Assembly (NCBI GenBank): GCA_934754515.1
Contig: CAKVIG010000004.1
Coordinates: forward strand, 121,265-185,264
DNA from: an uncultured Candidatus Melainabacteria bacterium
GTDB lineage: Bacteria; Cyanobacteriota; Vampirovibrionia; Gastranaerophilales; Gastranaerophilaceae
Direction of reading: 5' to 3'
Length of the DNA stretch: 64,000 nt
The notes under the pieces are model-generated. The model did not search any database. It saw only the letters and a program-made list of their open reading frames with translations, and had not been told where the DNA came from. Numbering within the stretch: the stretch's first letter is position 1; each line of letters begins with the position of its first letter. The translations under genes were made by a program, and so were the position numbers. Shown here piece by piece: positions 41,672 through 50,562 of the stretch.

Positions 41672-42154
41672 ATGCGAGATGAACTACTACAACTAATAGA
41701 GAAAAACAGCAGACTTGGAATTAATGAGATTGCAGTTTTGCTGGGAAAAGAAGAAATTGAAGTCGCAAACGAAATTGCAAAGCTTGAATCAGAAGGAATT
41801 ATTTGCGGTTATCACACTTTAATCAACTGGGAAAAAACTTCTATTGAGAAAGTTACAGCCTTAATCGAAGTTAAAGTAACACCACAAAGAGGACAAGGTT
41901 TTGACTCTATCGCCGAAAGAATTTATAATTATCCTGAAGTGCGCGCAGTGTACTTAATTTCAGGCGGATACGATTTACTTGTAACATTAGAAGAAAAAAG
42001 CTTGAGAGAAATTGCAAACTTTGTATCCGATAAACTTTCAACACTTGATAGTGTCTTGAGTACTGCAACTCACTTTATCTTGAAAAAATACAAAGACCAC
42101 GGAACAATTTTCGACAAAAAACACGCTGATGAAAGAGAGGTTATTACTCCATGA
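41672..42154 (+). CDS. Lrp/AsnC-family transcriptional regulator
   Basis: 160 residues. An N-terminal winged helix (LLQLIEKNSRLGINEIAVLL) and a C-terminal RAM ligand-binding domain (TALIEVKVTPQRGQGFDSIA, VRAVYLISGGYDLLVTLEEK). It overlaps the aminotransferase gene by 4 nt, so it probably senses an amino acid and controls its own operon. GAAAAAAGGAAATAAAA precedes the ATG. Confidence 0.92.
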   Translation: MRDELLQLIEKNSRLGINEIAVLLGKEEIEVANEIAKLESEGIICGYHTLINWEKTSIEKVTALIEVKVTPQRGQGFDSIAERIYNYPEVRAVYLISGGYDLLVTLEEKSLREIANFVSDKLSTLDSVLSTATHFILKKYKDHGTIFDKKHADEREVITP

Positions 42155-43314
42155 CAAAACCGCTTTCTAAAATGGTTGAAACAATTAAGCCGTCAGGTAT
42201 TCGAAAATTCTTCGATATCGTTAGTGAAATGAAAGACGCAATTTCGCTCGGCGTTGGCGAACCTGATTTTGACACGCCTTGGCATATTAGAGATGAAGGG
42301 ATTTACGCACTCTCTAAAGGTAGAACTTTTTACACTTCAAATGCGGGTTTAAAAGAACTTAGAGAAGAAATTTGTAATTATTTAAAAAGAACACAAAATA
42401 TTCAATATAATCCGCTTAAAGAAGTTATTGTGACGGTTGGCGGCTCGGAAGCAATTGATATCGGTTTAAGGGCAATTGTTAACGCGGGAGATGAAGTTAT
42501 AATTCCACAACCTGCTTATGTTTCTTATGAACCTTGCACAATTTTAGCCGGCGCAAAACCTGTGATTATAAATCTTAAAGCAGAAAACGAATTCAGATTA
42601 ACGACAGAAGAATTAGAAAACGCAATAACAGACAAAACAAAAGTTTTAATATTGCCATTCCCTAATAATCCGACAGGCGCGATTATGGAGCGCGAAGACT
42701 TAGAAAAAATCGCAGAAGTGATAAAAAAACACGATATTTATGTTATGTCTGATGAAATTTATAGCGAACTGACTTATAAAGGCGAACACGTTTCTATTGC
42801 TTCAATTGAAGGTATGCAAGAACGCACAATTTTAATCAACGGTTTTTCAAAAGCTTATGCAATGACGGGTTGGAGATTGGGTTACGCCTGTGGACCAGAG
42901 GCTATTATCAAGCAAATGACAAAAATTCACCAATTTGCTATTATGTGCGCACCGACAACAAGCCAATATGCAGCAGTTGAAGCACTCAAAAATGGTGAAG
43001 CCGATGTCAAAATGATGCGCCAAGCTTATAACCAGCGCAGAAGATTTTTGTTGAATGCTTTTAAAGAAATGAATTTAGAATGTTTTGAACCGTTCGGCGC
43101 ATTCTACGTTTTTCCTTGCATTAAAGAATTTGGAATGACAAGCGAAGAATTTGCAACCCGATTTTTAGAAGAAGAAAAAGTTGCAGCAGTTCCAGGTAAT
43201 GCTTTTGGCGAAAGTGGCGAAGGGTATTTAAGAATTTCTTATGCGTACTCATTAGATAATTTAAAAATCGCGATGGAAAGATTTAAAAGATTTGTTGATA
43301 AGTTAAGAAAATAA
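42151..43314 (+). CDS. PLP-dependent class I/II aminotransferase
   Basis: 387 residues. Fold type I: SLGVGEPDFDTPWHIRDEGI, VTVGGSEAIDIGLRAIV, PFPNNPTGAIMEREDL, DEIYSELTY, and the PLP lysine in INGFSKAYAMTGWRLGYACG. The closest general match is the aspartate/aromatic/alanine aminotransferase group of subgroup I-gamma. The substrate is not determined. It is translationally coupled to the Lrp-type regulator before it. Confidence 0.93.
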   Translation: MTKPLSKMVETIKPSGIRKFFDIVSEMKDAISLGVGEPDFDTPWHIRDEGIYALSKGRTFYTSNAGLKELREEICNYLKRTQNIQYNPLKEVIVTVGGSEAIDIGLRAIVNAGDEVIIPQPAYVSYEPCTILAGAKPVIINLKAENEFRLTTEELENAITDKTKVLILPFPNNPTGAIMEREDLEKIAEVIKKHDIYVMSDEIYSELTYKGEHVSIASIEGMQERTILINGFSKAYAMTGWRLGYACGPEAIIKQMTKIHQFAIMCAPTTSQYAAVEALKNGEADVKMMRQAYNQRRRFLLNAFKEMNLECFEPFGAFYVFPCIKEFGMTSEEFATRFLEEEKVAAVPGNAFGESGEGYLRISYAYSLDNLKIAMERFKRFVDKLRK

Positions 43315-43338
43315 ATTTTTTAAATTAGGAGTTTTGAC

Positions 43339-44814
43339 GTGATACAAAAAGAATTATTGAAGAACTATTCATACCAAATTGTAATTGGTTTAATATTACT
43401 TCTTGGATTTATTGTGCGTACAAATTTATATTGGTCATCAAATGCATTTGAAGATGACGAATGTCGGCTTACAATTACAATGCTCGATAAAAACTTGTGG
43501 CAGATGTTTTTACCATTAGGCGATGCACAATCTGCTCCTCCGATTTTTATGTTCTTGTCAAAAATTTTAGCAAATTTGTTCGGTTACAAAGAACGAGTTT
43601 TACATTTTATTCCTTATGTTGCAAGTATCGCTTCGCTTGGATTTTTCTATAACATCTGTAAAAATTATTTTTCCAAAAAATTAACTACAATAATTGCAAC
43701 ATTTCTTTTTAGCGTAAATTTGCCTATAATCTCTTACGCTTTTATATTCAAACAGTATTCTTTGGATGTCCTAATTGCCTTGGTTTGTATAAATTATTTT
43801 CCTAAAATTGATATTAAAAGCTTAGATATAAAAAAACTTATTTGGTTATCAGTTATTTTAATGATATTACCTCTAATCTCATTACCTTCCTTGTTTTTTA
43901 TTGCTGGTTTATTTATGTTAAATCTAATCAAAAATTACAAAGAGAAAGAGTTTTATAAAAAATCACTCACGATTTGCATTCCTTTCATTTTAATGATGGG
44001 AATTTATTATTGGAATGTACTTTTGCCTTCTAAAGTTGATTTGGATTTTACGTTTCCTAATTATTGGGCAAACGGTTTTTGGGATTTCTCAATTTTTAGT
44101 TTAGTTAGAATTATTGCATTTAATTTTCTTTTTGATTTTGCTCCAAACAAACTTATGTTGTTTTTATTCGTTTTGTTTGTGTGGGGTTTTGTTAGTTGTA
44201 TTTTGGACAAAAAAGATACACAAAAAACTTCTTATTTCATAATAGGAAGTTTAGGAATTGCATTATTAGCATCATTATTGAATATTTATCCGATGGTCGG
44301 CAGAGTTTCTCTTTATTTAACAAGCGTTTTCCTTCTGTTTATTTTGCGCCCGCTGGATATTACAAAAAATAAAATCGGCATAGTTTCTATTTTACTAATG
44401 ATTGTTTTAGGTTTTGTACAGTATTCACCGAATTACTTGTATAGCCTAAGAAATGATAATGGAATTGTAAAATACTCACCTGCAAGTTTAATGCAGATTT
44501 TAATAAAAAAATTTAATCCGAATGAAGATATAATTTTGTGCAATTCGGCATCTGTAAGCAGTTTTCTTTTTTATTCAAGCAGAAGTAAGTTTTACACAGA
44601 TAATGTACGCGAGATGGATATAAAACCGGCAACAAAGGAAGCTACTGAAATATATTTAAAAGGATTAAAAACAAATCAAAAATATTGGTTTTATATGATT
44701 AAAGATTACGAAAAGGACAAAGTTTTTCCTTATATATTAGATGAATTGGAGAAAAAAGACATTTTGTATTTAAAGAAAGACAGAGAGTCAATGCTGATTT
44801 ATGTGCAGAATTAG
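43339..44814 (+). CDS. GT39-like polytopic membrane glycosyltransferase
   Basis: 491 residues from a GTG with AGGAG seven nt upstream. About ten or more transmembrane helices (IVIGLILLLGFIVRTNLYW, SVILMILPLISLPSLFFIAG). The first periplasmic loop holds the acidic pair FEDDECRLT, as in GT-C enzymes of the PMT/ArnT group, which use polyprenyl-phosphate sugars. The C-terminal soluble part (about 390-491) is not recognised. It may work with GtrA- and GtrB-like proteins encoded farther along. Confidence 0.75.
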   Translation: MIQKELLKNYSYQIVIGLILLLGFIVRTNLYWSSNAFEDDECRLTITMLDKNLWQMFLPLGDAQSAPPIFMFLSKILANLFGYKERVLHFIPYVASIASLGFFYNICKNYFSKKLTTIIATFLFSVNLPIISYAFIFKQYSLDVLIALVCINYFPKIDIKSLDIKKLIWLSVILMILPLISLPSLFFIAGLFMLNLIKNYKEKEFYKKSLTICIPFILMMGIYYWNVLLPSKVDLDFTFPNYWANGFWDFSIFSLVRIIAFNFLFDFAPNKLMLFLFVLFVWGFVSCILDKKDTQKTSYFIIGSLGIALLASLLNIYPMVGRVSLYLTSVFLLFILRPLDITKNKIGIVSILLMIVLGFVQYSPNYLYSLRNDNGIVKYSPASLMQILIKKFNPNEDIILCNSASVSSFLFYSSRSKFYTDNVREMDIKPATKEATEIYLKGLKTNQKYWFYMIKDYEKDKVFPYILDELEKKDILYLKKDRESMLIYVQN

Positions 44815-44815
44815 G

Positions 44816-44877
44816 TTAATAATACCCTCTCCCCTACCCCTCCCCCGAGGGAGGGGTAGGGGAGAGGGTGTTATTAA
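44816..44877. repeat. Near-perfect 62-bp palindrome
   Basis: TTAATAATACCCTCTCCCCT, then ACCCCTCCC-ccga-GGGAGGGGT and the mirrored arm ending in TTATTAA. It is the cleanest copy of the CCCTCTCC family and may act as a terminator or RNA hairpin. Confidence 0.88.
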
Positions 44878-44899
44878 AATAAAAAAAAGAAAGGATAAC

Positions 44900-45250
44900 A
44901 TGCAAAATAAGCAACTCGGTCAAAACGGCGAAGACATAGCAGAAAAGTTTCTAATAAAACAAGGTTACAAAATTCTTGAACGCAACCGTCATTTTTCACG
45001 TTATTGTGAAATTGACATTATTGCGCAAGACAAAGACACACTTGTTTTTGTTGAAGTCAAAGCCAGAAAAACTGACATTTGCGGGCATCCTTTAGAAGCT
45101 ATAACAAAAACTAAGTACAAAAACATTAGAACAGGTTTAAGCCTATATTTGCAAGAAAACCCTAATTACAAAAAGTACAGAATAGATGTTGTTTCAATAC
45201 TTTTAAAACCGAAGCTCGAAATTAAACATTTGAAAAACATATATTTATGA
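44900..45250 (+). CDS. YraN/UPF0102-family nuclease-fold protein
   Basis: 116 residues from the ATG at 44900 with AAAGGATAAC upstream. A longer frame from 44801 reads through the palindrome and is rejected. MQNKQLGQNGEDIAEKFLIK, GYKILERNRHFSRYCEIDII and VFVEVKARKTDI give the D-x-n-E-x-K site of a Holliday-junction-resolvase-like fold. Biological role of the family unknown. Confidence 0.9.
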   Translation: MQNKQLGQNGEDIAEKFLIKQGYKILERNRHFSRYCEIDIIAQDKDTLVFVEVKARKTDICGHPLEAITKTKYKNIRTGLSLYLQENPNYKKYRIDVVSILLKPKLEIKHLKNIYL

Positions 45251-45275
45251 TAAAATTAAGAAGTGAGTGTGGGTT

Positions 45276-45366
45276 GACACCTCACCCAGAACACGCTACT
45301 TCCAAGCTTGTAGCATTACTTACAACTTGGAAGTAAAATGCAAAACCTCTCCTCAAGGAGAGGGAG
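45276..45366. repeat. Palindromic repeat upstream of gatB
   Basis: ACACCTCACCC, an internal hairpin ACTTCCAAG...CTTGGAAGT, then CCTCTCCTCAAGGAGAGGG. Same architecture as 41571-41650 and 829-962. Confidence 0.78.
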
Positions 45367-45390
45367 AAAAGGAAACAGTGAGGATTTAAT

Positions 45391-46839
45391 ATGACAGATT
45401 TAAGAGATAAATACGAAGTCGTGATTGGCTTGGAAGTTCACGCACAATTAAAAACAAAGTCAAAAATTTTCGCACCTGATTCAACAGAATTCGGTAACGA
45501 ACAAAATACGCAAATCAGCCCTATTACATTGGGTATGCCAGGGGTTTTACCTGTTCTTAATAAAGAATGCGTAAACATGGGTATTTTGCTAGGCTTAGCT
45601 TTGCATTGCGAAATTCCAAACCGTTGTAAATTTGATAGAAAACAATATTTCTACCCTGACCTACCAAAAGGTTATCAAATTTCACAATACGACGAACCAA
45701 TTTGTGTAAACGGCTATATTGACGTTAAAGGCAAAAGAATCGGTATTACAAGAGCGCACTTAGAAGAAGATGCGGGTAAATTAGTTCACGTAGGTGCAGC
45801 AGGTATTAACGGTGCGACTTATTCTTTAGTTGACTTAAATAGAGCAGGAACTCCGCTTCTTGAAATCGTTTCAGAACCTGATATGCGCTCAAGCGAAGAA
45901 GCTAGAAACTATATGGAAGAACTTCGTGACATCGTAAGATACCTTGGCGTTTGCGATGGTAACTTAGAAGAAGGTTCTATGAGATGTGATGCAAACATTT
46001 CAATTATGCCTAAAGGCTCTAAAGAATTCGGTACAAGAGCAGAAATCAAGAACGTAAACAGCTTCTCAGCACTTCAAAGAGCTATTGAATACGAAATCGA
46101 CAGACAAATCGAAATCGTTGAAGATGGCGGTCAAGTTGTTCAAGAAACAAGACTTTGGGATGACAACTTGAAAGAAACTCGTTCTATGAGAGGAAAAGAA
46201 GACGCTCACGATTACAGATACTTCCCTGAACCTGATTTAATGCCTCTTGAAATTTCAAGAGAATGGGTTGAAGAAATCAGAGCAAAAATGCCTGAACTTC
46301 CTGAAGCAAAACGTCAAAGATATATGAGCATTGGTTTGAGCGAATACGATGCTTGTGTAATTGTTGAACAAATGCCATTAGCTTTATTCTTTGACAAAGT
46401 TCTTGAGCTCGGTGCTAACGCAAAAATCGCCGTAAACTTCATGATGGGTGAAATTGCAGCATATTTAAAAGAAAACAAAGTTGAAATTACTGAAACGAAG
46501 TTAACTCCTGAAAATTTGGCAGAATTAATTTCTCTAATTGAAAAAGGCACAATTTCTAACAACATCGGTAAACAAATCCTTGTTGAAGATATGATTACAA
46601 ACGGTGACAAAGCTTCTGCAATCGTTGAAAAGAAAGGCTTGAGCCAAATTTCTGACGAAGGCGCAATTAAAGAAATCGTTAAGAAGATTGTTGATGCTAA
46701 TCCAAACCAAGTTGAAGCTTACAAAAACGGTAAAACAAACTTGTTAGGTTTCTTCGTTGGTCAAGTTATGAAAGAAACTAAAGGTAGAGCAAACCCTAAA
46801 ACTGTTAACGAATTTGTTAGACAGATGTTGGAAGGCTAA
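45391..46839 (+). CDS. gatB: Aspartyl/glutamyl-tRNA amidotransferase subunit B
   Basis: 482 residues. YEVVIGLEVHAQLKTKSKIF at the N-terminus, YPDLPKGYQISQYDEPI, VDLNRAGTPLLEIVSEPDM, RCDANISIMPKGS, RYFPEPDLMPLEI, and the C-terminal GatB/Yqey helical domain. With GatA and GatC, not in the window, it converts Glu-tRNA-Gln (and Asp-tRNA-Asn) to the amidated form. GTGAGGATTTAAT precedes the ATG. Confidence 0.97.
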   Translation: MTDLRDKYEVVIGLEVHAQLKTKSKIFAPDSTEFGNEQNTQISPITLGMPGVLPVLNKECVNMGILLGLALHCEIPNRCKFDRKQYFYPDLPKGYQISQYDEPICVNGYIDVKGKRIGITRAHLEEDAGKLVHVGAAGINGATYSLVDLNRAGTPLLEIVSEPDMRSSEEARNYMEELRDIVRYLGVCDGNLEEGSMRCDANISIMPKGSKEFGTRAEIKNVNSFSALQRAIEYEIDRQIEIVEDGGQVVQETRLWDDNLKETRSMRGKEDAHDYRYFPEPDLMPLEISREWVEEIRAKMPELPEAKRQRYMSIGLSEYDACVIVEQMPLALFFDKVLELGANAKIAVNFMMGEIAAYLKENKVEITETKLTPENLAELISLIEKGTISNNIGKQILVEDMITNGDKASAIVEKKGLSQISDEGAIKEIVKKIVDANPNQVEAYKNGKTNLLGFFVGQVMKETKGRANPKTVNEFVRQMLEG

Positions 46840-46861
46840 AACGATATTAATACAAATGTAA

Positions 46862-46896
46862 AATAAAACTGCGTTCAATGAGCGCAGTTTTATTTT
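46862..46896 (+). terminator. gatB terminator
   Basis: AATAAAACTGCG / CGCAGTTTTATT with a short loop, then TTTATGA. Confidence 0.85.
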
Positions 46897-46918
46897 ATGA
46901 AAATCATTCTTCAAAAAA

Positions 46919-46950
46919 AATAAGGCGGTTGATAAATCAATCACCTTATT
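46919..46950 (-). terminator. tpiA terminator
   Basis: AATAAGG-c-GGTTGAT / ATCAA-t-CACCTTATT. On the minus strand it is followed by a run of eight T. Confidence 0.75.
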
Positions 46951-46979
46951 AATAACCTTATTAATAACCTTATTAATTG
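46944..46979. repeat. 12-bp tandem repeat, three copies
   Basis: CCTTATTAATAA repeated three times between the tpiA stop and its terminator; the first copy is shared with the terminator arm. Confidence 0.85.
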
Positions 46980-46981
46980 AA

Positions 46982-47776
46982 CTATACACTAACTTTCATT
47001 GTGTTAGCAATAATTTCGTTGAAGCTGTCAGCCTTCAAGCTTGCGCCACCAACTAAAGCACCATCGATGTCGGATTGTGACATTTGTTCTTCGATTGTGT
47101 TAGGTTTTACAGAACCGCCGTAAAGGATTCTGATTGCGTCACCTGCAGAAGCAGAAGAAACTTCTTTAACAACGTTTCTAATCATAGCGATTACTCTGTT
47201 AGCTTCTTTGCTGTCACAAGTTTTGCCAGTACCGATTGCCCAAATTGGTTCGTAAGCTATAACTGATTTAGCAACTTCTTCTTCAGACAAGCCGTTCAAT
47301 GCAGCTCTGATTTGAGATGCGATGTGTTCATCAGTAACACCAGCTTCTCTTTGTTCAAGAGTTTCGCCACAGCAGATAATAGGAATCAAACCGCCTGCTA
47401 AAATAGCTTTAGCTTTTTTGTTAATCATTTCGTCTGTTTCAGAGAAGTATTGTCTTCTTTCTGAGTGACCGATGATAACGTGTGAGCAACCTGCGTCTGC
47501 TAACATTTCAACAGAAACTTCACCTGTGAATGCGCCTGATTTTTCCCAGTGACAGTTTTGACCTGCAACTGCGATTTTATCACAGCCTGCGCCGCAAGAG
47601 CATTTTAGAGAATTCACAACACTTAAAGATGTAAATACTGGTGCAACGATAATTTCAGGCAATTGGTCTGCTGAAAAATCTTTTGCAAAATTCTTTATAC
47701 CTTCAAACAATGATTTAGCATCAGATTGAAGTAAGTTCATTTTCCAGTTTCCTGCAATAATTGGTTTTCTTGACAT
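46982..47776 (-). CDS. tpiA: Triosephosphate isomerase
   Basis: 264 residues. PIIAGNWKMNLLQSDAKSLF (Lys), HVIIGHSERRQYFSETDEMI (His), and the catalytic Glu in VIAYEPIWAIGTGKTC, then ILYGGSVKPNTIEEQ. It interconverts DHAP and glyceraldehyde-3-phosphate in glycolysis and gluconeogenesis. Slightly longer than the usual 250 because of small loops (CSCGAGCDKIAVAG). AAAAGGAGAAAATT precedes the ATG. Single gene. Confidence 0.97.
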   Translation of the reverse strand: MSRKPIIAGNWKMNLLQSDAKSLFEGIKNFAKDFSADQLPEIIVAPVFTSLSVVNSLKCSCGAGCDKIAVAGQNCHWEKSGAFTGEVSVEMLADAGCSHVIIGHSERRQYFSETDEMINKKAKAILAGGLIPIICCGETLEQREAGVTDEHIASQIRAALNGLSEEEVAKSVIAYEPIWAIGTGKTCDSKEANRVIAMIRNVVKEVSSASAGDAIRILYGGSVKPNTIEEQMSQSDIDGALVGGASLKADSFNEIIANTMKVSV

Positions 47777-47943
47777 AATTTTCTCCTTTTTTTGAAGGGA
47801 AATACCCCTCTTTTCTTATGTATTATTACACTCTGATATTAGAATAAACACGGAGCAAAATCAATAATGCAATCATTCTCCAACAAGGGACATTCAAGAT
47901 TTTTTCATTTGTTTGTATTATTCATGTTCTAATAATTTTACAG

Positions 47944-47949
47944 TATACT
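47944..47949 (+). promoter_or_regulatory. -10 box of the 47956 gene
   Basis: TATACT, ending 6 nt before the ATG. Leaderless set. Confidence 0.5.
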
Positions 47950-47955
47950 GTTTGT

Positions 47956-48828
47956 ATGAAGAAAATTATACTTATCACATTATTATCAATATTTTTAACT
48001 CCCGCATCATTTGCAGAAGAAAATACACCGTTTTTCAAACTTCACCTTTTGAACAATGATACTCGTGAAGTTAAGTCACTGCTTAATGCTCAAGTGCGTT
48101 ATGCAAACAGAAACAACTTTGATAAATTTATAAATACTTACGACAAAGATTATGTAAATTCTGACGGTTTTGATTTGAAAACATATTCAGACATAGTAAA
48201 AGACGTTTGGAAGTCTTATGACAAAATCAAATATGGAATAAAAATCAAAGATATCGAGATTAAAGACAACTTGGCAATTGTACAAGTCGATGAAACTTCC
48301 AGTGCTACAATTCCTGATAAGACTATGAGCGGTGTTTTGAAAAGCGAAGCTGACAGCGTTTATCATCTCAAAAAAGTTGACGGGAAGTGGAAAGTAACTT
48401 ATGATGCCGTAAATTCCGAAAACACATCAATGCTTTATGGTGAAGCAAGAGATTTGGATATAAAACTCACTGCGCCGAAAGAAATCGAAGCTGGTGTAGA
48501 ATACACAGCATCTTTAGAATTTACTCCGCCGGAAAATTCTATTGCAATTGCATCAATTGCAAGTGATAAAGTTGAATATCCGCAAAAACAAGCAAAAGAA
48601 GTATTTAGGAAACTTCCTGATGACAATATTTTAGAAAGACTTTTTATTTCAAATACTGATAATGTTAACGAATATATTGTGGCATCAATCGGAATTACAA
48701 AAGCAGATATCAGTGATTTAAGTATAAAATTCAGTTTAACCGGTTTTGGGTATCAAATCACAAGAGTTAATGTTAAACAAAAGTCTGTAAATGAAGGCAT
48801 AGAAGGGTTAAATGACGAAGGCAAGTAA
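47956..48828 (+). CDS. Secreted NTF2/SnoaL-like domain protein
   Basis: 290 residues. The signal peptide is MKKIILITLLSIFLTPASFA. Residues about 35-150 resemble an NTF2-like cone (LNAQVRYANRNNFDKFINTY, then VYHLKKVDGKWKVTYD), followed by a beta-rich C-terminal domain. No catalytic residue can be named. It overlaps lspA by 17 nt, so it shares its transcript. Confidence 0.65.
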   Translation: MKKIILITLLSIFLTPASFAEENTPFFKLHLLNNDTREVKSLLNAQVRYANRNNFDKFINTYDKDYVNSDGFDLKTYSDIVKDVWKSYDKIKYGIKIKDIEIKDNLAIVQVDETSSATIPDKTMSGVLKSEADSVYHLKKVDGKWKVTYDAVNSENTSMLYGEARDLDIKLTAPKEIEAGVEYTASLEFTPPENSIAIASIASDKVEYPQKQAKEVFRKLPDDNILERLFISNTDNVNEYIVASIGITKADISDLSIKFSLTGFGYQITRVNVKQKSVNEGIEGLNDEGK

Positions 48829-49285
48829 AATCTCATACTTTTTGGTTTCAATTATATTTTTTATTATATTTGATATCTACTTTTCAAATATAATTATGAA
48901 TTGTGTTGAAACAATGTCTAGTAACCCTGTTTTTGACTTGATTTTCATTCAAAATACAGGTGCCGCATTTAGTATTTTAGAAAACTCAAAAATCTTCTTA
49001 ATAAGTTTTTCTGCGCTTGCTATTTTGGCGATGATTTTTTATTTAATCAAGCATATTCAAAAAGCTTCAACGTTTGCAATATTTTGGGCTTCACTATTAA
49101 TTGCGGGTGTTTTTTGCAATATGTACGAAAGAATTGCTTACGGATACGTAAGAGATTTTTTCAAGCTTAATTTTATCGACTTTCCTGTTTTTAATATTTC
49201 TGATATCTTTATAAATATCAGTGTTGCAGCAATTGTTATAATAATTATCACAAATGAAATTAATAATAGACGAACTAACAGATAA
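48812..49285 (+). CDS. lspA: Lipoprotein signal peptidase (signal peptidase II)
   Basis: 157 residues, four membrane helices. Family motifs: FIQNTGAAFSIL, then CNMYERIAYGYVRDFF and FPVFNISDIFINI. The two catalytic Asp (YVRD and NISD) are present; the N-x-x-D-R motif reads NMYER, with Glu for Asp. It removes signal peptides from diacylglyceryl-modified prolipoproteins. It overlaps both neighbours (17 nt before, 32 nt after), so it lies in a tight operon. Confidence 0.9.
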   Translation: MTKASKISYFLVSIIFFIIFDIYFSNIIMNCVETMSSNPVFDLIFIQNTGAAFSILENSKIFLISFSALAILAMIFYLIKHIQKASTFAIFWASLLIAGVFCNMYERIAYGYVRDFFKLNFIDFPVFNISDIFINISVAAIVIIIITNEINNRRTNR

Positions 49286-50156
49286 CCAAAGAATTGATGC
49301 ATATCTTGCAGAATATATGCAGGATTTTTCACGCTCAAAAATTCAATCAGAAATCAAAAAAGGTTCTGTTCTTGTAAATTCCAAAACTGTTAAGCCTTCT
49401 TATAGCGTAAAAGAAGGTGACGAAATCGTTTTTGAAATTCCTGAAACTACGATAAAAATTGAGCCCGAAAATATTCCGCTTGATATTGTTTGGGAAGATG
49501 AAAATATGCTTGTAGTAAATAAACCTTCAGGCATGCTGACTCATCCTACAACTATTGAAACGACAGGGACTTTAGTTAACGCGCTTTTGTATAAGTACGG
49601 TGAAAATCTTTCTGACGTAAACGGTGAATTCAGGCGCGGGATTTTGCACAGGCTTGATAGAAATACTTCCGGCATGCTTATGGTTGCCAAAAACAACAAA
49701 ACTCACGAATACCTTGTAGAAAAAATGAAACAAGGCGAAATGACAAAAAAATATCTTGCGGTTGTAAAAGGTGTTATTAAAGAGGATGAATTTACTATCA
49801 ATAAACCGATAGGACGCAATCCTAATCAACCGCATAAAATGGCAATTGTAGAAGGCGGAAAAGAAAGTATTTCTAAAGTTAAAGTTCTTAAACGATTTAA
49901 GGATGCAACTTTGCTTGAAGTACATTTGATAACAGGAAGAACTCACCAAATTCGAGTGCATTTATCAAGTATAGGACATCCTGTTTATAACGACACTTTG
50001 TATGGTTTCGGAAAAATGAAAATCAAAACTGATGAACAAGTTTTGGAGTCATATAAACTAAGTTTTCCGCATCCGTTTGATGGAAAAATAATTTCATTGG
50101 AAATTAAACCTGATGATAAAATTGAAAAAGTTTTGCATTACTTAAAAGCGTTATAA
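49254..50156 (+). CDS. RluD-type 23S rRNA pseudouridine synthase
   Basis: 300 residues. An N-terminal S4 domain (RIDAYLAEYMQDFSRSKIQS) is followed by the catalytic domain with GILHRLDRNTSGMLMVAKNN (Asp nucleophile), LITGRTHQIRVHLSSIGHPV and YNDTLYG. By family it makes pseudouridines in large-subunit rRNA; the exact position is not inferable. It starts within lspA. Its 3' end overlaps the converging 50151 gene by 6 nt. Confidence 0.93.
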   Translation: MKLIIDELTDNQRIDAYLAEYMQDFSRSKIQSEIKKGSVLVNSKTVKPSYSVKEGDEIVFEIPETTIKIEPENIPLDIVWEDENMLVVNKPSGMLTHPTTIETTGTLVNALLYKYGENLSDVNGEFRRGILHRLDRNTSGMLMVAKNNKTHEYLVEKMKQGEMTKKYLAVVKGVIKEDEFTINKPIGRNPNQPHKMAIVEGGKESISKVKVLKRFKDATLLEVHLITGRTHQIRVHLSSIGHPVYNDTLYGFGKMKIKTDEQVLESYKLSFPHPFDGKIISLEIKPDDKIEKVLHYLKAL

Positions 50157-50522
50157 TTTATTATTTTGCAAATCTTCTTTCTTAATAGTAGGTGATAAAT
50201 CTTTTACTGCAAATGGTTTAGCGAAGTAAATTGCGCTAATAAAGTTTAAGATAATACCTAAGATATTTGTTGCTTTTCTTGCGCCATTCCACTTTTGCGG
50301 CAAAAAGTTTGCTAACATCATTGTAGAACTCCCCGCCATCAAGTATAAATACGCTTTAAAAATTCCCCTTGGAACAGCCACACAATCGTTGACATCGCGA
50401 GGATTTTTAACATTATCTGTTAAAACATCTATAAATTCACGCTTTTTAGATTTTTCAGAGTCATTTTTTGCTTGAAAATTATTATAAAAATTTGTATTAG
50501 TTTGGATTTTCGATATATTCAT
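50151..50522 (-). CDS. Small membrane protein with an x-F-x-A/G-like N-terminus
   Basis: 123 residues. It starts MNISKIQTNTNFYNNFQAKN: the same layout as the x-F-x-G proteins, with A in place of G. After a charged segment come two hydrophobic stretches (KAYLYLMAGSSTMMLANFLP and LGIILNFISAIYFAKPFAV). No family recognised. A TAATAT seven nt before the ATG could be a -10 for a leaderless mRNA. Confidence 0.6.
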   Translation of the reverse strand: MNISKIQTNTNFYNNFQAKNDSEKSKKREFIDVLTDNVKNPRDVNDCVAVPRGIFKAYLYLMAGSSTMMLANFLPQKWNGARKATNILGIILNFISAIYFAKPFAVKDLSPTIKKEDLQNNKL

Positions 50523-50562
50523 AACATTAATATTAAAACACCAAAAAATATTTTTTGCTGTT

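Noticed and set aside
44801..44899. N-terminal extension of YraN (PSPLPLPRGRGRGEG)
   Set aside because: Encoded by the palindrome 44816-44877; the ATG at 44900 has its own ribosome site and matches the family start.
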